The notes beneath the pieces were generated by a model. It ran no database searches and had not been told where the DNA came from. It was given only the letters and a program-made list of their open reading frames with translations. From Gemmatimonadaceae bacterium (GTDB taxonomy: Bacteria; Gemmatimonadota; Gemmatimonadetes; Gemmatimonadales; Gemmatimonadaceae): DNA of 64,000 nucleotides. Shown one piece after another: positions 44,138 to 52,912 of the stretch. How positions within the stretch are numbered: position 1 is the stretch's first letter; each line of letters opens with the position of its first letter. A program made the translations under genes and the position numbers. Location: contig JBBEBQ010000018.1 in NCBI GenBank assembly GCA_040882285.1, positions 62,001 through 126,000 of the forward strand, read 5' to 3'.

Positions 44138-46183
44138 ATGATCGGCACTGAGCTCAGCGCCGCCGCGCGAGGTTTGTACTCGGCGGCGGCGCTTCAGCAA
44201 ACGGAGGTCCCCCCGGCTGACTCGGTCCTGGTCGAGTCGCCGCTGCCGGGCGGCGTCGCGCAGGTCGTCCGGTTCCTCCTGAACACCGTCCCGCCATGGG
44301 TGCAGGTCGGCGGCGTGATTCTCGCCGCTGCGCTCGGGGCGGCGCTGGTCTGGTTTCTCTTCACCCGCCGCCGCCCTCTGCGCGACTGGCTCGGGTCACG
44401 CAGCCGCGGCGTGCAGCTGGCAGTCGCGGCGGCGGCTATTCTCGTTGTCGTGATCGCGGGCAGCGTGGGCGCCGCGACGTGGAACTACACGCAGCACTCG
44501 AACGACTTCTGCATCGGCTGTCATGTGATGAACCCGGCGTTCCAGCGGTTCTCCGCCGATGAGAACAAGCACGCGGAGCTGTCCTGTCACGACTGTCACG
44601 AGCAACCGATATCCGCCAGCCTCCGGCAGATATACGTGTGGATCAAGGAGCGGCCGGAGGATATCGGCGAGCACGCGAAGGTTCCGAACGACGTGTGCGC
44701 CACGTGCCACGTGACCGCGGACACCGCGCGGTGGCAGCACGTCGCGGCCACGGCCGGCCATCGCGTCCATCTCGAGTCGGATTCCACCGCGCTGAAGGAC
44801 ATGCAGTGCGTGACCTGCCATGGCGTCGAGGTGCACCGCTTCCGGCCGGTGAAGGAGACGTGCGGCCAGAGTGGGTGTCACGAGACGAAGGACACCGACA
44901 TAGTGCTCGGCAAGATGGCCGACCAGACGGTGCGGCATTGCACGACCTGCCATCAATTCACGACCGACGTGCCCGCGCTCGCGACCACCGACTCGGCGCG
45001 CGGCACGCTCGTCCCGGGCAGGGCGCAGTGTCTCGGCTGCCACGAGATGCGGCGGCTGCTCGCGGATTTCGACGAGGATCGCGACCCGCACGGCGGGAAG
45101 TGCGGCACCTGTCACAACCCGCACGAGCAGAAAACGCCCGAGGCCGCCAGAGAGACGTGCGCCAGCGCGGGATGCCACTCGAACTGGCGCGACGAGCCAT
45201 TTCACGTGGGCGCGAATCACCGGCAGGTCGCCGCGCAGTGTCTCACCTGCCACATACCGCATCGATCGAAAGTAGATGCCAGCAATTGCGAGGGTTGCCA
45301 CCTGAGCGTGCGCCAGCGCAGCCAGCGGAGGCCGCCGCTGCCTTTCGACACTTCCGCCGCGCTGCGGCGCTCGGCCGCGCCGGTTTCGCCGCAACCACAT
45401 GGCGGAGTCGTCAGCAGCGCGGTGGAGCAGCGCGTCTGGCCCGGGGGAACGGCGCCGCCACGCGCCGGGAAGACAGATCCGCCGTGGCCCCGCCGGATCT
45501 TGCGGCTCAGGTCGGAGAACCCCGCTCCGCCTGTGCCTCTGAGCGCGGCGGGGTCGCCCGCCGCGGCCGACGGCTTTCCGCATTCGAGGCACACGAAACT
45601 CGCGTGCCTCGTATGTCATGAGACCGGCTCCGGCCACGGCCGGCTGACCTTCACGCCTCCCCGCGGCTGCGCGATTTGCCATCACCAGGCACCGGAGCAG
45701 GCGCGCTGCGCTTCCTGCCACCGCACGGCGGAATACAGCGCTCCCAGGACCGTGAGCGTGACCGTCGCCGTGCCCGCGCACCAGCCGCGCGCGCGGCCGG
45801 TGGATTTCCTGCACTCACCCCATCGTTCAAGCGCGTGCGTCGACTGTCATACCACGCCCGTGACCCTCGCGCCGGGGCGCGACAAGGCGCAGTGCAAGGA
45901 CTGCCACTCCGAGCACCACGCGGCCGGCCGCACCTGCGCTACCTGCCATTCGGCGGTGGACCCGGGGCCGTCGCATCAGACGCTGGAGATCGCCCATCAG
46001 CGCTGCGACGCGTGCCATACGGCGACGACGATCGCGCGGCTGACGCCGACGCGGAGCTTCTGCGGCACCTGTCACACGGAGCAGGCGCAGGACCATTACG
46101 TCCAGAAGGAATGCAGCGTCTGTCACTTCCTCGCTGAACCAGCCGCCTACCGTCCGAAGCTCAGCACGCGACCGGCGGGATGA
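44138..46183 (+). CDS. Large membrane-anchored NapC/NrfH-like multihaem cytochrome (about 20 haems)
   Basis: 681 residues. Two TM helices (about 55-75 and 91-112), then a NapC/NirT-like start (FCIGCHVMNPAFQRF, SCHDCHEQP) and a long chain of haem sites: 18 CxxCH and two CX4CH (CGQSGCH, CASAGCH). A low-complexity Pro/Arg/Ala stretch (about 395-470) splits it into an N-terminal half of 11 sites and a C-terminal half of 9. Expected role: quinol oxidation or electron relay from the inner membrane through the periplasm. No clear ribosome-binding site; 18 bp after the previous gene. Its stop overlaps the barrel gene start (ATGA). Confidence 0.85.
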   Translation: MIGTELSAAARGLYSAAALQQTEVPPADSVLVESPLPGGVAQVVRFLLNTVPPWVQVGGVILAAALGAALVWFLFTRRRPLRDWLGSRSRGVQLAVAAAAILVVVIAGSVGAATWNYTQHSNDFCIGCHVMNPAFQRFSADENKHAELSCHDCHEQPISASLRQIYVWIKERPEDIGEHAKVPNDVCATCHVTADTARWQHVAATAGHRVHLESDSTALKDMQCVTCHGVEVHRFRPVKETCGQSGCHETKDTDIVLGKMADQTVRHCTTCHQFTTDVPALATTDSARGTLVPGRAQCLGCHEMRRLLADFDEDRDPHGGKCGTCHNPHEQKTPEAARETCASAGCHSNWRDEPFHVGANHRQVAAQCLTCHIPHRSKVDASNCEGCHLSVRQRSQRRPPLPFDTSAALRRSAAPVSPQPHGGVVSSAVEQRVWPGGTAPPRAGKTDPPWPRRILRLRSENPAPPVPLSAAGSPAAADGFPHSRHTKLACLVCHETGSGHGRLTFTPPRGCAICHHQAPEQARCASCHRTAEYSAPRTVSVTVAVPAHQPRARPVDFLHSPHRSSACVDCHTTPVTLAPGRDKAQCKDCHSEHHAAGRTCATCHSAVDPGPSHQTLEIAHQRCDACHTATTIARLTPTRSFCGTCHTEQAQDHYVQKECSVCHFLAEPAAYRPKLSTRPAG

Positions 46184-47661
46184 GCGTGTCGCGCGCGCTG
46201 ATCGCCGCGTGCGCGCTCGCGGTGTGGTCCGCCCCCGCGGTCGCGCAGGACTATCGCGTCCGGCTGGACGCGCGGGCGCAGGCCGTGTCCTTTCGCGGGC
46301 TCGTCGCCGACAGCATTCCCGCGGGCGACGCGGTGCCAAGCGCCAACGGGGGGCTCGAGACTCCTGACGGCTTCGCGGTACGGTGCGGCGGCGGCGCGTA
46401 CTGCTATTTCTTCCGTCCCGGTCCCGAGCTGCGCGGCGTTCCCGCTACGATCTCGGCGAGTCTTGCGATGTGGGGTCTGGGCTTCGAAGGGCTCGCGCTG
46501 CACGCGACCGGCCGCGTCGTGGGAGATCTCGGCGGGGACGACGTCTGGCCCGGGACCGAGCCTTCCGTGCAGCTCATCGAGGGCTATCTCGATTATCGTC
46601 GCTCCAGCTACATTGCCCGGGCGGGGAGGCAGCTCCTCACGTCGCGGCTCGAGCCGATGGGATACGACGGTATCTGGCTCAACGCCCGCCTCGACAAGTA
46701 CTCCGTCGAGCTCACCGGCTACGGCGGCTGGGGGCTCGGCCAGGCGGCGGTCGTAGCCGCGTCCAATCCTGCGCTCAACCCGCTCGACGAGTGGCGGCCG
46801 CGCGATCGACAGATCGTCGCGGGAGCGGAAGCCGCGTGGCTGTACCGCGGCGTGGACGTGCGCGCCGAATATCGGCGGGAGATCGATCCCGAGGACAATA
46901 ACTTCGTGTCCGAGCGCAGCGGCGTGTCGTTCCATGGCCGCGCGCGATCGTTTCTGGCGACCGGTGGGCTCGACTACAACATCGCCGAGGGCCGCCTGGG
47001 AAACGCCGATCTGACGCTCACGTATCTGCGTCCGCGCTACTCGGTGTCGGCTGGAGCGCGGCGGTACCGGCCTTACTTCAGTCTGTGGACGCTGTGGGGC
47101 GCGTTCAGCCCGGTGCCATACTCGGCTGTGAACGCGTCCGCCGAGGTCCGTCCGACCGGATGGCTGTCGCTGCATGCTCGCGGCGAGCGATACCGGTACC
47201 AGGACGCGGAGGTCTCCACCGCGCTCGTCCCTGATCTCGAGGATCGCGGCTGGCGGATGACGTCGGGCGCGACAGCGACGCTGAATGCGCGCTGGATGCT
47301 CGATGCCAACTACGGTCTCGAGTACGGGCCGGGTGCTTCCGCGCGCTTCGCGGATGCGTCCGTGACATTCACCCCCGGCGCGGGCTTCTCGTTCGATGTG
47401 TACGGCGGCGCGCTGGCGCGTCCGCTCGAGCTGCGATATTACGACGCGACGAGCCGGTGGCTCGGCGCGCGCGCGGAATGGCAGAGTAGCGGCCGGCAGC
47501 GCGTGTGGGCGGATGTCGCGCGCGTCAGTGACGAGCGCGACAGACCCGACGCCGGAGCTTCCTCGCTCGCGCAGTTCCGGCTGCGTGGCGGCGTGAGCGT
47601 CGCGTTCGGATCGGGCGCCGACCGCACGCCGCTGCCTCGCGCGAGGCCGCTCGCGCGATGA
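46180..47661 (+). CDS. Outer-membrane beta-barrel, likely porin of a porin-cytochrome conduit
   Basis: 493 residues. Signal peptide ending APAVAQ. The rest is alternating amphipathic strands with aromatic girdles (LLTSRLEPMGYDGIWLNARLDKYSVELTGYGGWG, ADLTLTYLRPRYSV, SLHARGERYRYQD, WMLDANYGLEYG). No family name can be read from the sequence. It overlaps a 20-haem and a 16-haem cytochrome gene by 4 bp each, the arrangement seen in MtrCAB/PioAB/OmbB-type conduits, where a barrel insulates a haem wire across the outer membrane. Confidence 0.75.
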   Translation: MSVSRALIAACALAVWSAPAVAQDYRVRLDARAQAVSFRGLVADSIPAGDAVPSANGGLETPDGFAVRCGGGAYCYFFRPGPELRGVPATISASLAMWGLGFEGLALHATGRVVGDLGGDDVWPGTEPSVQLIEGYLDYRRSSYIARAGRQLLTSRLEPMGYDGIWLNARLDKYSVELTGYGGWGLGQAAVVAASNPALNPLDEWRPRDRQIVAGAEAAWLYRGVDVRAEYRREIDPEDNNFVSERSGVSFHGRARSFLATGGLDYNIAEGRLGNADLTLTYLRPRYSVSAGARRYRPYFSLWTLWGAFSPVPYSAVNASAEVRPTGWLSLHARGERYRYQDAEVSTALVPDLEDRGWRMTSGATATLNARWMLDANYGLEYGPGASARFADASVTFTPGAGFSFDVYGGALARPLELRYYDATSRWLGARAEWQSSGRQRVWADVARVSDERDRPDAGASSLAQFRLRGGVSVAFGSGADRTPLPRARPLAR

Positions 47662-49136
47662 GGCCGCTGAGCCGGAGATGGCTGGCCGCGCTGGCGCTCG
47701 CCGTGCTTGCCGGCGGCGCGCTCGTCGCCGCGCCTTTCGGCGATTCACAGCCGCAGGAGCGGTTCCCGCACACGAAGCACGCGAACCTCTTTCCGTTGTG
47801 CACAACATGTCACGCCGGCGTGGTCGAGCCGGGACAGGCCATGCTCCCCAATCCGGCTGGCTGCGCGTCGTGCCATGACGGTGTAGTCGAACAGCGAGTA
47901 TCCTGGCAGCCGCCCGCCGGGCCGCGCGGCAGCAACGTGCGATTCACCCACGATGCGCATCACCGCGCGGTCACCGCGCGCGACCCGGCCGACAGCACGC
48001 TGATTCGAAACTGTTCCGAATGTCACACGCGGGAAGGGGAGCCGCGCATGGCCGTGCGGCACGCATCGTCCCGCCGGTGCCTGGCATGCCACGGACTTAC
48101 CGAGCCGCATGTGGACAACCCTCCCGCCGCTTGCGCCAAGTGCCACGTGCCACTGACCGACGCGCCGGGCGTGACGGCCGCGGAGATCGCCGGCTTCCCC
48201 AAGCCACGCTCGCACGATGCGCCCGATTTCCGCCTGGGCGGGCACGGCAAGCTCGCGAAGGCGACGCAGGGCGGAGGCCGCGTAGGCATCGCGGCGAGCT
48301 GCGCCACCTGTCACGCGCGGAACCTGTGCATCTCCTGTCACGTCAACGCGGCCGAGTCGCCCGTGATCACGGCGCTGGAGCTGGACGACAGATCGCCGGT
48401 GTTCGCGTTGTTGCAGCCGGTTCCGGCCAGCCATTCGCGGCCGGATTTCCTTCGCACGCACGGGCGCGATGCGGAGCGGGGAACGGCGTCGTGCGCCACG
48501 TGCCACACCCGCGAGAGCTGCATGACCTGCCACGCGAGTGGCGCGCCCAGCGCGGTAGCGACGCTCCCAACCGCGGGGCCGAATCGCGCGGCCGGCGCGC
48601 AGCTCGTGCGCGAGCCGCCGCCAAGCCACACGCGGGATTTCAGGGAGAAGCACGGACCCGAAGCGAGCGCGCGGCCGCGCACGTGCCAGACGTGTCACGT
48701 TCGCTCGATGTGCCTCACCTGTCACCGTCCGGACGTCGGCCCGCAGGCGCGCTATCACCCGGCATCCTTCATCACCCGTCATCCCAGCGCGGCCTACTCA
48801 CGCGCGGCCAGTTGCAGCGACTGCCACAACCCCGCGCAATTCTGCCAGAGCTGTCACCAGCAGGCTGGTGTAGTCGCGACGCGGCGAATCGGCGCGACCG
48901 GATATCACGACGCCTTCCGCGGCTTCACCTTCGGCCACGGCCAGGCCGCGCGACAGAGTCTCGAGTCGTGCGCCTCGTGTCACGCGGAGCGCGATTGCAC
49001 CGCGTGCCATTCGGCCGTGGGCGGCGGCTTCCGCTTCAACCCGCACGGCCCCGGCTTCAACGCCGCCCGGATGCGGTCGAAGAACCCATCGCTGTGCATC
49101 GCGTGTCACGGTACCGCGATCCCGACCGCACGCTAG
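47658..49136 (+). CDS. 16-haem periplasmic or extracellular cytochrome c
   Basis: 492 residues. Signal/anchor LAALALAVLAGGALVAA. Sixteen CxxCH sites, many in close pairs about 10-15 residues apart (CATCHARNLCISCH, CATCHTRESCMTCH, CQTCHVRSMCLTCH, CSDCHNPAQFCQSCH, CASCHAERDCTACH), suggesting an internally repeated five-fold haem-pair module. Repeated SHxxDF/RxxHG segments lie between pairs and probably give distal His ligands. Very likely the partner of the barrel encoded just upstream. Confidence 0.85.
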   Translation: MRPLSRRWLAALALAVLAGGALVAAPFGDSQPQERFPHTKHANLFPLCTTCHAGVVEPGQAMLPNPAGCASCHDGVVEQRVSWQPPAGPRGSNVRFTHDAHHRAVTARDPADSTLIRNCSECHTREGEPRMAVRHASSRRCLACHGLTEPHVDNPPAACAKCHVPLTDAPGVTAAEIAGFPKPRSHDAPDFRLGGHGKLAKATQGGGRVGIAASCATCHARNLCISCHVNAAESPVITALELDDRSPVFALLQPVPASHSRPDFLRTHGRDAERGTASCATCHTRESCMTCHASGAPSAVATLPTAGPNRAAGAQLVREPPPSHTRDFREKHGPEASARPRTCQTCHVRSMCLTCHRPDVGPQARYHPASFITRHPSAAYSRAASCSDCHNPAQFCQSCHQQAGVVATRRIGATGYHDAFRGFTFGHGQAARQSLESCASCHAERDCTACHSAVGGGFRFNPHGPGFNAARMRSKNPSLCIACHGTAIPTAR

Positions 49137-49163
49137 CTTCAACCCAACGGAGATTATTCGACC

Positions 49164-49610
49164 ATGCTTGATTCACCTGTACGACGCTTCACGCTTCCGC
49201 TGTTCGCCGCCCTGCTCGTTCTCGGTTGTAGCGGCAAGGATGAAGCGCCGATGATTCCGCTCGACCAGGCGACGTCGCCTGGCCTTTCACCGCACGGGAC
49301 CGTTCCCACCATCACCGGTGAAGCCAAGGTCGCGCTCGACAGCGGCAACACGCTGTACAGCGCGAAGTCCTACGCCCTCGCGCTCGCGCAGTATCGCCGC
49401 GCCGCGTCCCTGGCCCCCTCGGCGGAGGCGCCACTGTTTGGCATGCTCATGGTGGCCACCGTGACGAAAGACTCCCGGCTCGCGGACAGCGCTACCGCGC
49501 AGCTGCGCGCGCTGAATGGGTCCGCCGCGGGGGCAGGGGTAACGGACTCCGCGCTGGCGGACGTTCACGCCGGCGTTACGATGCCGCCTCCGTCGGGGGT
49601 GAAGCAGTAG
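49164..49610 (+). CDS. Small lipoprotein with TPR-like helices
   Basis: 148 residues, GGAG ribosome-binding site. Lipoprotein signal AALLVLGC. Central part (ALDSGNTLYSAKSYALALAQYRRAASLAPSAEAPLFGML) reads as one or two TPR-type hairpins; C-terminus is Pro/Ala-rich. Last gene of the conduit cluster, 27 bp after the 16-haem cytochrome. May help assemble the complex; no function known. Confidence 0.7.
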   Translation: MLDSPVRRFTLPLFAALLVLGCSGKDEAPMIPLDQATSPGLSPHGTVPTITGEAKVALDSGNTLYSAKSYALALAQYRRAASLAPSAEAPLFGMLMVATVTKDSRLADSATAQLRALNGSAAGAGVTDSALADVHAGVTMPPPSGVKQ

Positions 49611-49651
49611 GGAATGGCTGCCGGTGGGTCGGTCGTACCAGCCCTACTCGA

Positions 49652-51001
49652 TCAAAACCCGGCGGACAGCAGGAACGTCTGCAACGTGTTGCCGCCACCG
49701 CCGGGATTCATCGGCTCTTGTCCCGCGGCATAAGCACTGCCGCTGAACTTGGTGAATGTCCAGTGCAAGCCGACATTCTGCGCGACCATCCAATTCACGC
49801 CGAAGGTGATTGCGTCGTCGCCGCTGTTCGCTGCAGCGCGGCCGGTGTCCGCGCTGCGATACGCGCCCAGCACCGTCAGGCGCGGATTCTTCCTGACGCC
49901 AAGCTCGGCCGTCACCGTCGAGGCAGAACGGTCTCTCGCCATCGAGTTGAACAGGTTCTGGTCTGCGCCCCGGGCGCTCGCGCCGGACTTGCCGTGAGTG
50001 AAATAAAGCCCGAGCGGCAATCCCCTCACCGCGCCTTGGGCCTGAGCATCAACCGCGAAGGCACTGGTTGCGAAATTGTCCACTCCAGTTCCAGCCTCAT
50101 TGGCCGTCGCCGCGGAACCGCTCCACGATTGAATTCCGATGCCCAGATCCCAGTTGCCCACGGTCGGAGTGAATGCCGCGCGCAGATACAGCGCGGTGGG
50201 CGCGCCGTTTGCCACCCCTTCGGCGAAGGCGAAATGGTTGGGTGACCAAGTGGTCACGTTGACGAACCACTTAGGGTCGACGAGCACGAAGGCGACGCCC
50301 TCGGCCGCCGTCGCGGTGCCGATGTACTGCTGCGCCGAAACCGCGGTGCGATTCTCGTTGACGCGGACGTTGCGCACAGCGCCGGTGTTGAGCAGCTCGA
50401 AGCCGTAGGCGACGCCCAGTGCATCGGTGCTGAAGGGAATGACATTGGCCCGGATGCTGCTACCCAACCTGAAGGTGAAGGGCAGCTTGAAGGCGGCAAC
50501 AAAAGGCGCCGAGCCGTTGGCCAGCTGGCCTTCGACCACGAAGCCGGCATGTTCGCTCACGCGCCCGCCCAGCAGCAGCGCGAACTCGTCAGGGAACTGG
50601 AGCTCGCCCGCGTTGGTCGTGCGTTCTCCAGGAGCGTCGGTACCGTTGGTTTTCTGGTAGAGGATCTTCAGGAAGATGCTGGCGTTCAGAGCCGACGGCA
50701 GCGACAGTCGCTCACCGTTGACCGTCTCCTGGGGGCCCATCTTGGTAAAGCCCGCCGCTTTGAATCCCCGGCCAAACGGGGTGAGTGCGGGATACTTCTG
50801 GAAGTGGCACGAGGAGCAAGCCAGACCGGTCTGGCGCGAGAATGCGGGAAACGCGTACCCGGTGGTGGGTCTTTGCCCGAAGGCCTGATGCATGTCGGCG
50901 GGCGCGGCCGCGCGCGCAGCGGGGATGATCGCAAGGCCCGCCGCGACCACAGCGCGAATCCATTGGCGACCGGAGATGTCGCAAAGACAGTGCGCCTGCA
51001 T
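49652..51001 (-). CDS. Outer-membrane barrel with one N-terminal c-type haem site
   Basis: 449 residues, GGGAGGA upstream. Signal AVVAAGLAIIPAARAAA, then GYAFPAFSRQTGLACSSCHFQ with a single CxxCH (62-66), then KYPALTPFGRGFKAAGF and a strand-rich barrel ending in LLSAGF, a typical C-terminal Phe. The same layout, one haem site at the front of a barrel, is in the gene at 51688. Homologues are often annotated as cytochrome c or porin-like proteins of metal- or methane-cycling bacteria; role unproven. Codon use looks somewhat less GC-skewed than neighbours, as judged by eye. Confidence 0.75.
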   Translation of the reverse strand: MQAHCLCDISGRQWIRAVVAAGLAIIPAARAAAPADMHQAFGQRPTTGYAFPAFSRQTGLACSSCHFQKYPALTPFGRGFKAAGFTKMGPQETVNGERLSLPSALNASIFLKILYQKTNGTDAPGERTTNAGELQFPDEFALLLGGRVSEHAGFVVEGQLANGSAPFVAAFKLPFTFRLGSSIRANVIPFSTDALGVAYGFELLNTGAVRNVRVNENRTAVSAQQYIGTATAAEGVAFVLVDPKWFVNVTTWSPNHFAFAEGVANGAPTALYLRAAFTPTVGNWDLGIGIQSWSGSAATANEAGTGVDNFATSAFAVDAQAQGAVRGLPLGLYFTHGKSGASARGADQNLFNSMARDRSASTVTAELGVRKNPRLTVLGAYRSADTGRAAANSGDDAITFGVNWMVAQNVGLHWTFTKFSGSAYAAGQEPMNPGGGGNTLQTFLLSAGF

Positions 51002-51165
51002 GTGTCAATCCTCCCGGAAGGGCGGGCCGCCAAACGGAAATTACGGGAAGCGTCCCGGTGGCGCTGAGCGGTGGTGGGGATCCGGCACCCTGATCGCCGT
51101 CGCCGTGCCGCGGTGGACGCGGCAGGCCGAGACCCAGGATAAACCGGCTGCGGATAACGAGAACG

Positions 51166-51187
51166 GGCTCCCGATGTGTCGGGAGCC
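51166..51187 (-). terminator. Hairpin after the single-haem cytochrome gene
   Basis: Perfect 9-bp stem ggctcccga/tcgggagcc with loop tgtg, about 50 bp past the stop at 51238 on the minus strand. Followed by CGTTCTCGTT rather than a strong T-run, so termination efficiency is uncertain. Confidence 0.5.
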
Positions 51188-51237
51188 GGCTCTGTTAACG
51201 ACCGCGTACCGCGTAATACGGGGTAACACCGGTGGAA

Positions 51238-51633
51238 CTAGCCCGGCGCCCGAGCCCCCGGCAGCGTGCGCACATACTGCACGACCGCCGCCATCTCTTC
51301 CTCCGTCAGGACGTCACTCCAGGACTTCATGTCCTTGCCCTTCCCGTTGCGCAGTACCACGAGGATGGAGTCGTCGGACAGGCCGGCGAGGAACGCCGAA
51401 TCGTTGAGCACCTTGATGGTCGGGTACTTCCTTCTGGTCTCCGCGGACGGCTCGCCGGCGGCGCCGTGACACGTCCGGCAGTTTCTCCGGTAGAGCATCT
51501 GCCCATCCTCGTCCAGCGTGAGTATGGGCATGAGCGCCGCGTCGAACGAGGCCACCGCGCGCGCCGGGGTTCGCGCCGCCCCGATCAGGACGGCGCCTCC
51601 CAGGACGCAGAACGAGAGAATACGCCTTCGCAT
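51238..51633 (-). CDS. Single-haem cytochrome c
   Basis: 131 residues, GGAAGGA upstream. Signal peptide, then a class I cytochrome c with CRTCH and Met-ligand region KGKDMKSWSD. The domain is close to identical to the first cytochrome domain of the NrfD fusion at 52913 (YRRNCRTCHGA.GEPSAET, LAGLSDDS.LVVLRNGKGKDMKSW), with no gaps over about 78 codons, so one arose from the other recently. Likely a periplasmic electron shuttle for the same complex. Confidence 0.92.
   Translation of the reverse strand: MRRRILSFCVLGGAVLIGAARTPARAVASFDAALMPILTLDEDGQMLYRRNCRTCHGAAGEPSAETRRKYPTIKVLNDSAFLAGLSDDSILVVLRNGKGKDMKSWSDVLTEEEMAAVVQYVRTLPGARAPG
51261..51495. repeat. Duplicated cytochrome c segment (copy also at 54181-54415)
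   Basis: The two 235-bp stretches align without any gap (offset 2920 bp) and keep long identical runs such as ctcacgaccgcc-type, gacttcatgtc and ggtctccgcgga. Both encode the same part of a cytochrome c domain. They point to a segmental duplication within the operon, and could recombine to delete the intervening genes. Confidence 0.8.
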
Positions 51634-51687
51634 AAGTCCTTCCTGTCTGCTGAATTGGTTGTCGACTGGTCCTCGGGCCCCCGCCGG

Positions 51688-52869
51688 CTAGAAGTTGAGC
51701 ATGACCTCCAGCGCGAAACCGGTCTTCTTCAGCGCGCCCGGCGGGCGCGGAATGTCGAGCGTGTACTCGGCGCCGAGCCGCAGGTACTCGGGCAGGCTTA
51801 CCGGCAGCACGCTCCCGAGGACGAATCGCTCGTTGCCCTGGTCCGCGACATCCTTGTTCGTATCGAGGAACTCGTAGCGCCCGAACAGCGTCAGTGAGTT
51901 CGGGAACGTATATCCGCCGTACACCCAGTAGGCCGATCCGGTCATCGACGACGAAGGGGAGACGCTGACGGGGAGATCTCTGTCTCTGCTGTAGACGTAG
52001 CCGCCGAGCAGCTCGACGGTCTTGAAGATCTTGTTGGCCGTGAGCGCCAGCCGCGTGTAGTGCGCCGTGCCGGTTACATCGGGGTCGAGATCCGCGACCG
52101 CGCCGGAGTAGACCGCCGCGCCGATCCCGGAGCCCGCATCGTCATAGACGAACTGCTCGATCACCGCGAAATCCTTCGTCGAGGGGGAAGCGCCCTCCAT
52201 TCCGTTCCCCTCCGGGTTGACGCCATTCAGCACCTCGAACGACAGCCGGTTCTTGCCAAGCACGAAGAATGTCTCCACGCCCAGCTGATCCCTCGACAAC
52301 CGGAACGGAACCGCCTTCGTGGTGGCGTTCCCGACGGGCGTCGGCCTGTTGATCCCGGTCGGGCGGTCGAATCCGGCCACGCCGCCGCTGATCAGCCAGT
52401 GCATCTGCCCAACGCGAGCGCCCCAGTACCTCGACTCGCGTCCCCAGACGCCCTGCATGGCCGCCATGACACCGGTCTCATCCGCTTCATGCTCCACCTC
52501 GACGAAGACGCCGTAGTTCTTGCCCAGCGACCCGGCGGCAAAGAGGGTTGCGTCGACGAACCGGAACGCGTTGGTCGAGGCCGACTCTGTCTCGGTCTTT
52601 GCGTACACGTACCGGAAACGGAAACGGGTCGCCAGGTATTGGGAGACGTTTCTCACTTCCTGGTTTTCTCCGATTTCTTCGGGCATCCGGAACCCGGCCC
52701 ATTTGAACGCGAACCCTTTCGCGTTAAGCCGCGGCACGGCCGGCGAATGGCAGCCGGAGCAGTTCATGTTGTACTTCCGGGCAAACGCGGGGATGGCTTG
52801 AGCCTCCTTCGGCACGAGACCCACCGCTCCTACGACCAACGCCGCCAACAGCATGATCTTGGCTCGCAT
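51688..52869 (-). CDS. Outer-membrane barrel with one N-terminal c-type haem site
   Basis: 393 residues, AGGAGGCG upstream. Signal peptide, then AIPAFARKYNMNCSGCHSPAVPRLN with one CxxCH (37-41) and a barrel ending in VMLNF. Strands such as FRFRYVYAKTETES and YGVFVEVEHE show the alternating pattern. Same architecture as the gene at 49652 but little sequence identity by eye. Lies 43 bp after the NrfD fusion, so in the same operon; may connect periplasmic cytochromes to the outer membrane or surface. Confidence 0.78.
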   Translation of the reverse strand: MRAKIMLLAALVVGAVGLVPKEAQAIPAFARKYNMNCSGCHSPAVPRLNAKGFAFKWAGFRMPEEIGENQEVRNVSQYLATRFRFRYVYAKTETESASTNAFRFVDATLFAAGSLGKNYGVFVEVEHEADETGVMAAMQGVWGRESRYWGARVGQMHWLISGGVAGFDRPTGINRPTPVGNATTKAVPFRLSRDQLGVETFFVLGKNRLSFEVLNGVNPEGNGMEGASPSTKDFAVIEQFVYDDAGSGIGAAVYSGAVADLDPDVTGTAHYTRLALTANKIFKTVELLGGYVYSRDRDLPVSVSPSSSMTGSAYWVYGGYTFPNSLTLFGRYEFLDTNKDVADQGNERFVLGSVLPVSLPEYLRLGAEYTLDIPRPPGALKKTGFALEVMLNF

Positions 52870-52912
52870 CGACGCCTCCTGACGTCAGAGAATTCCTTCT
52901 TGCTACGGGGTA

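Noticed and set aside
42428-44200. 590-codon minus-strand frame opposite the multihaem lipoprotein
   Set aside because: Antisense shadow: the plus strand carries eight CxxCH motifs and a lipobox, while the minus frame has no recognisable domain.
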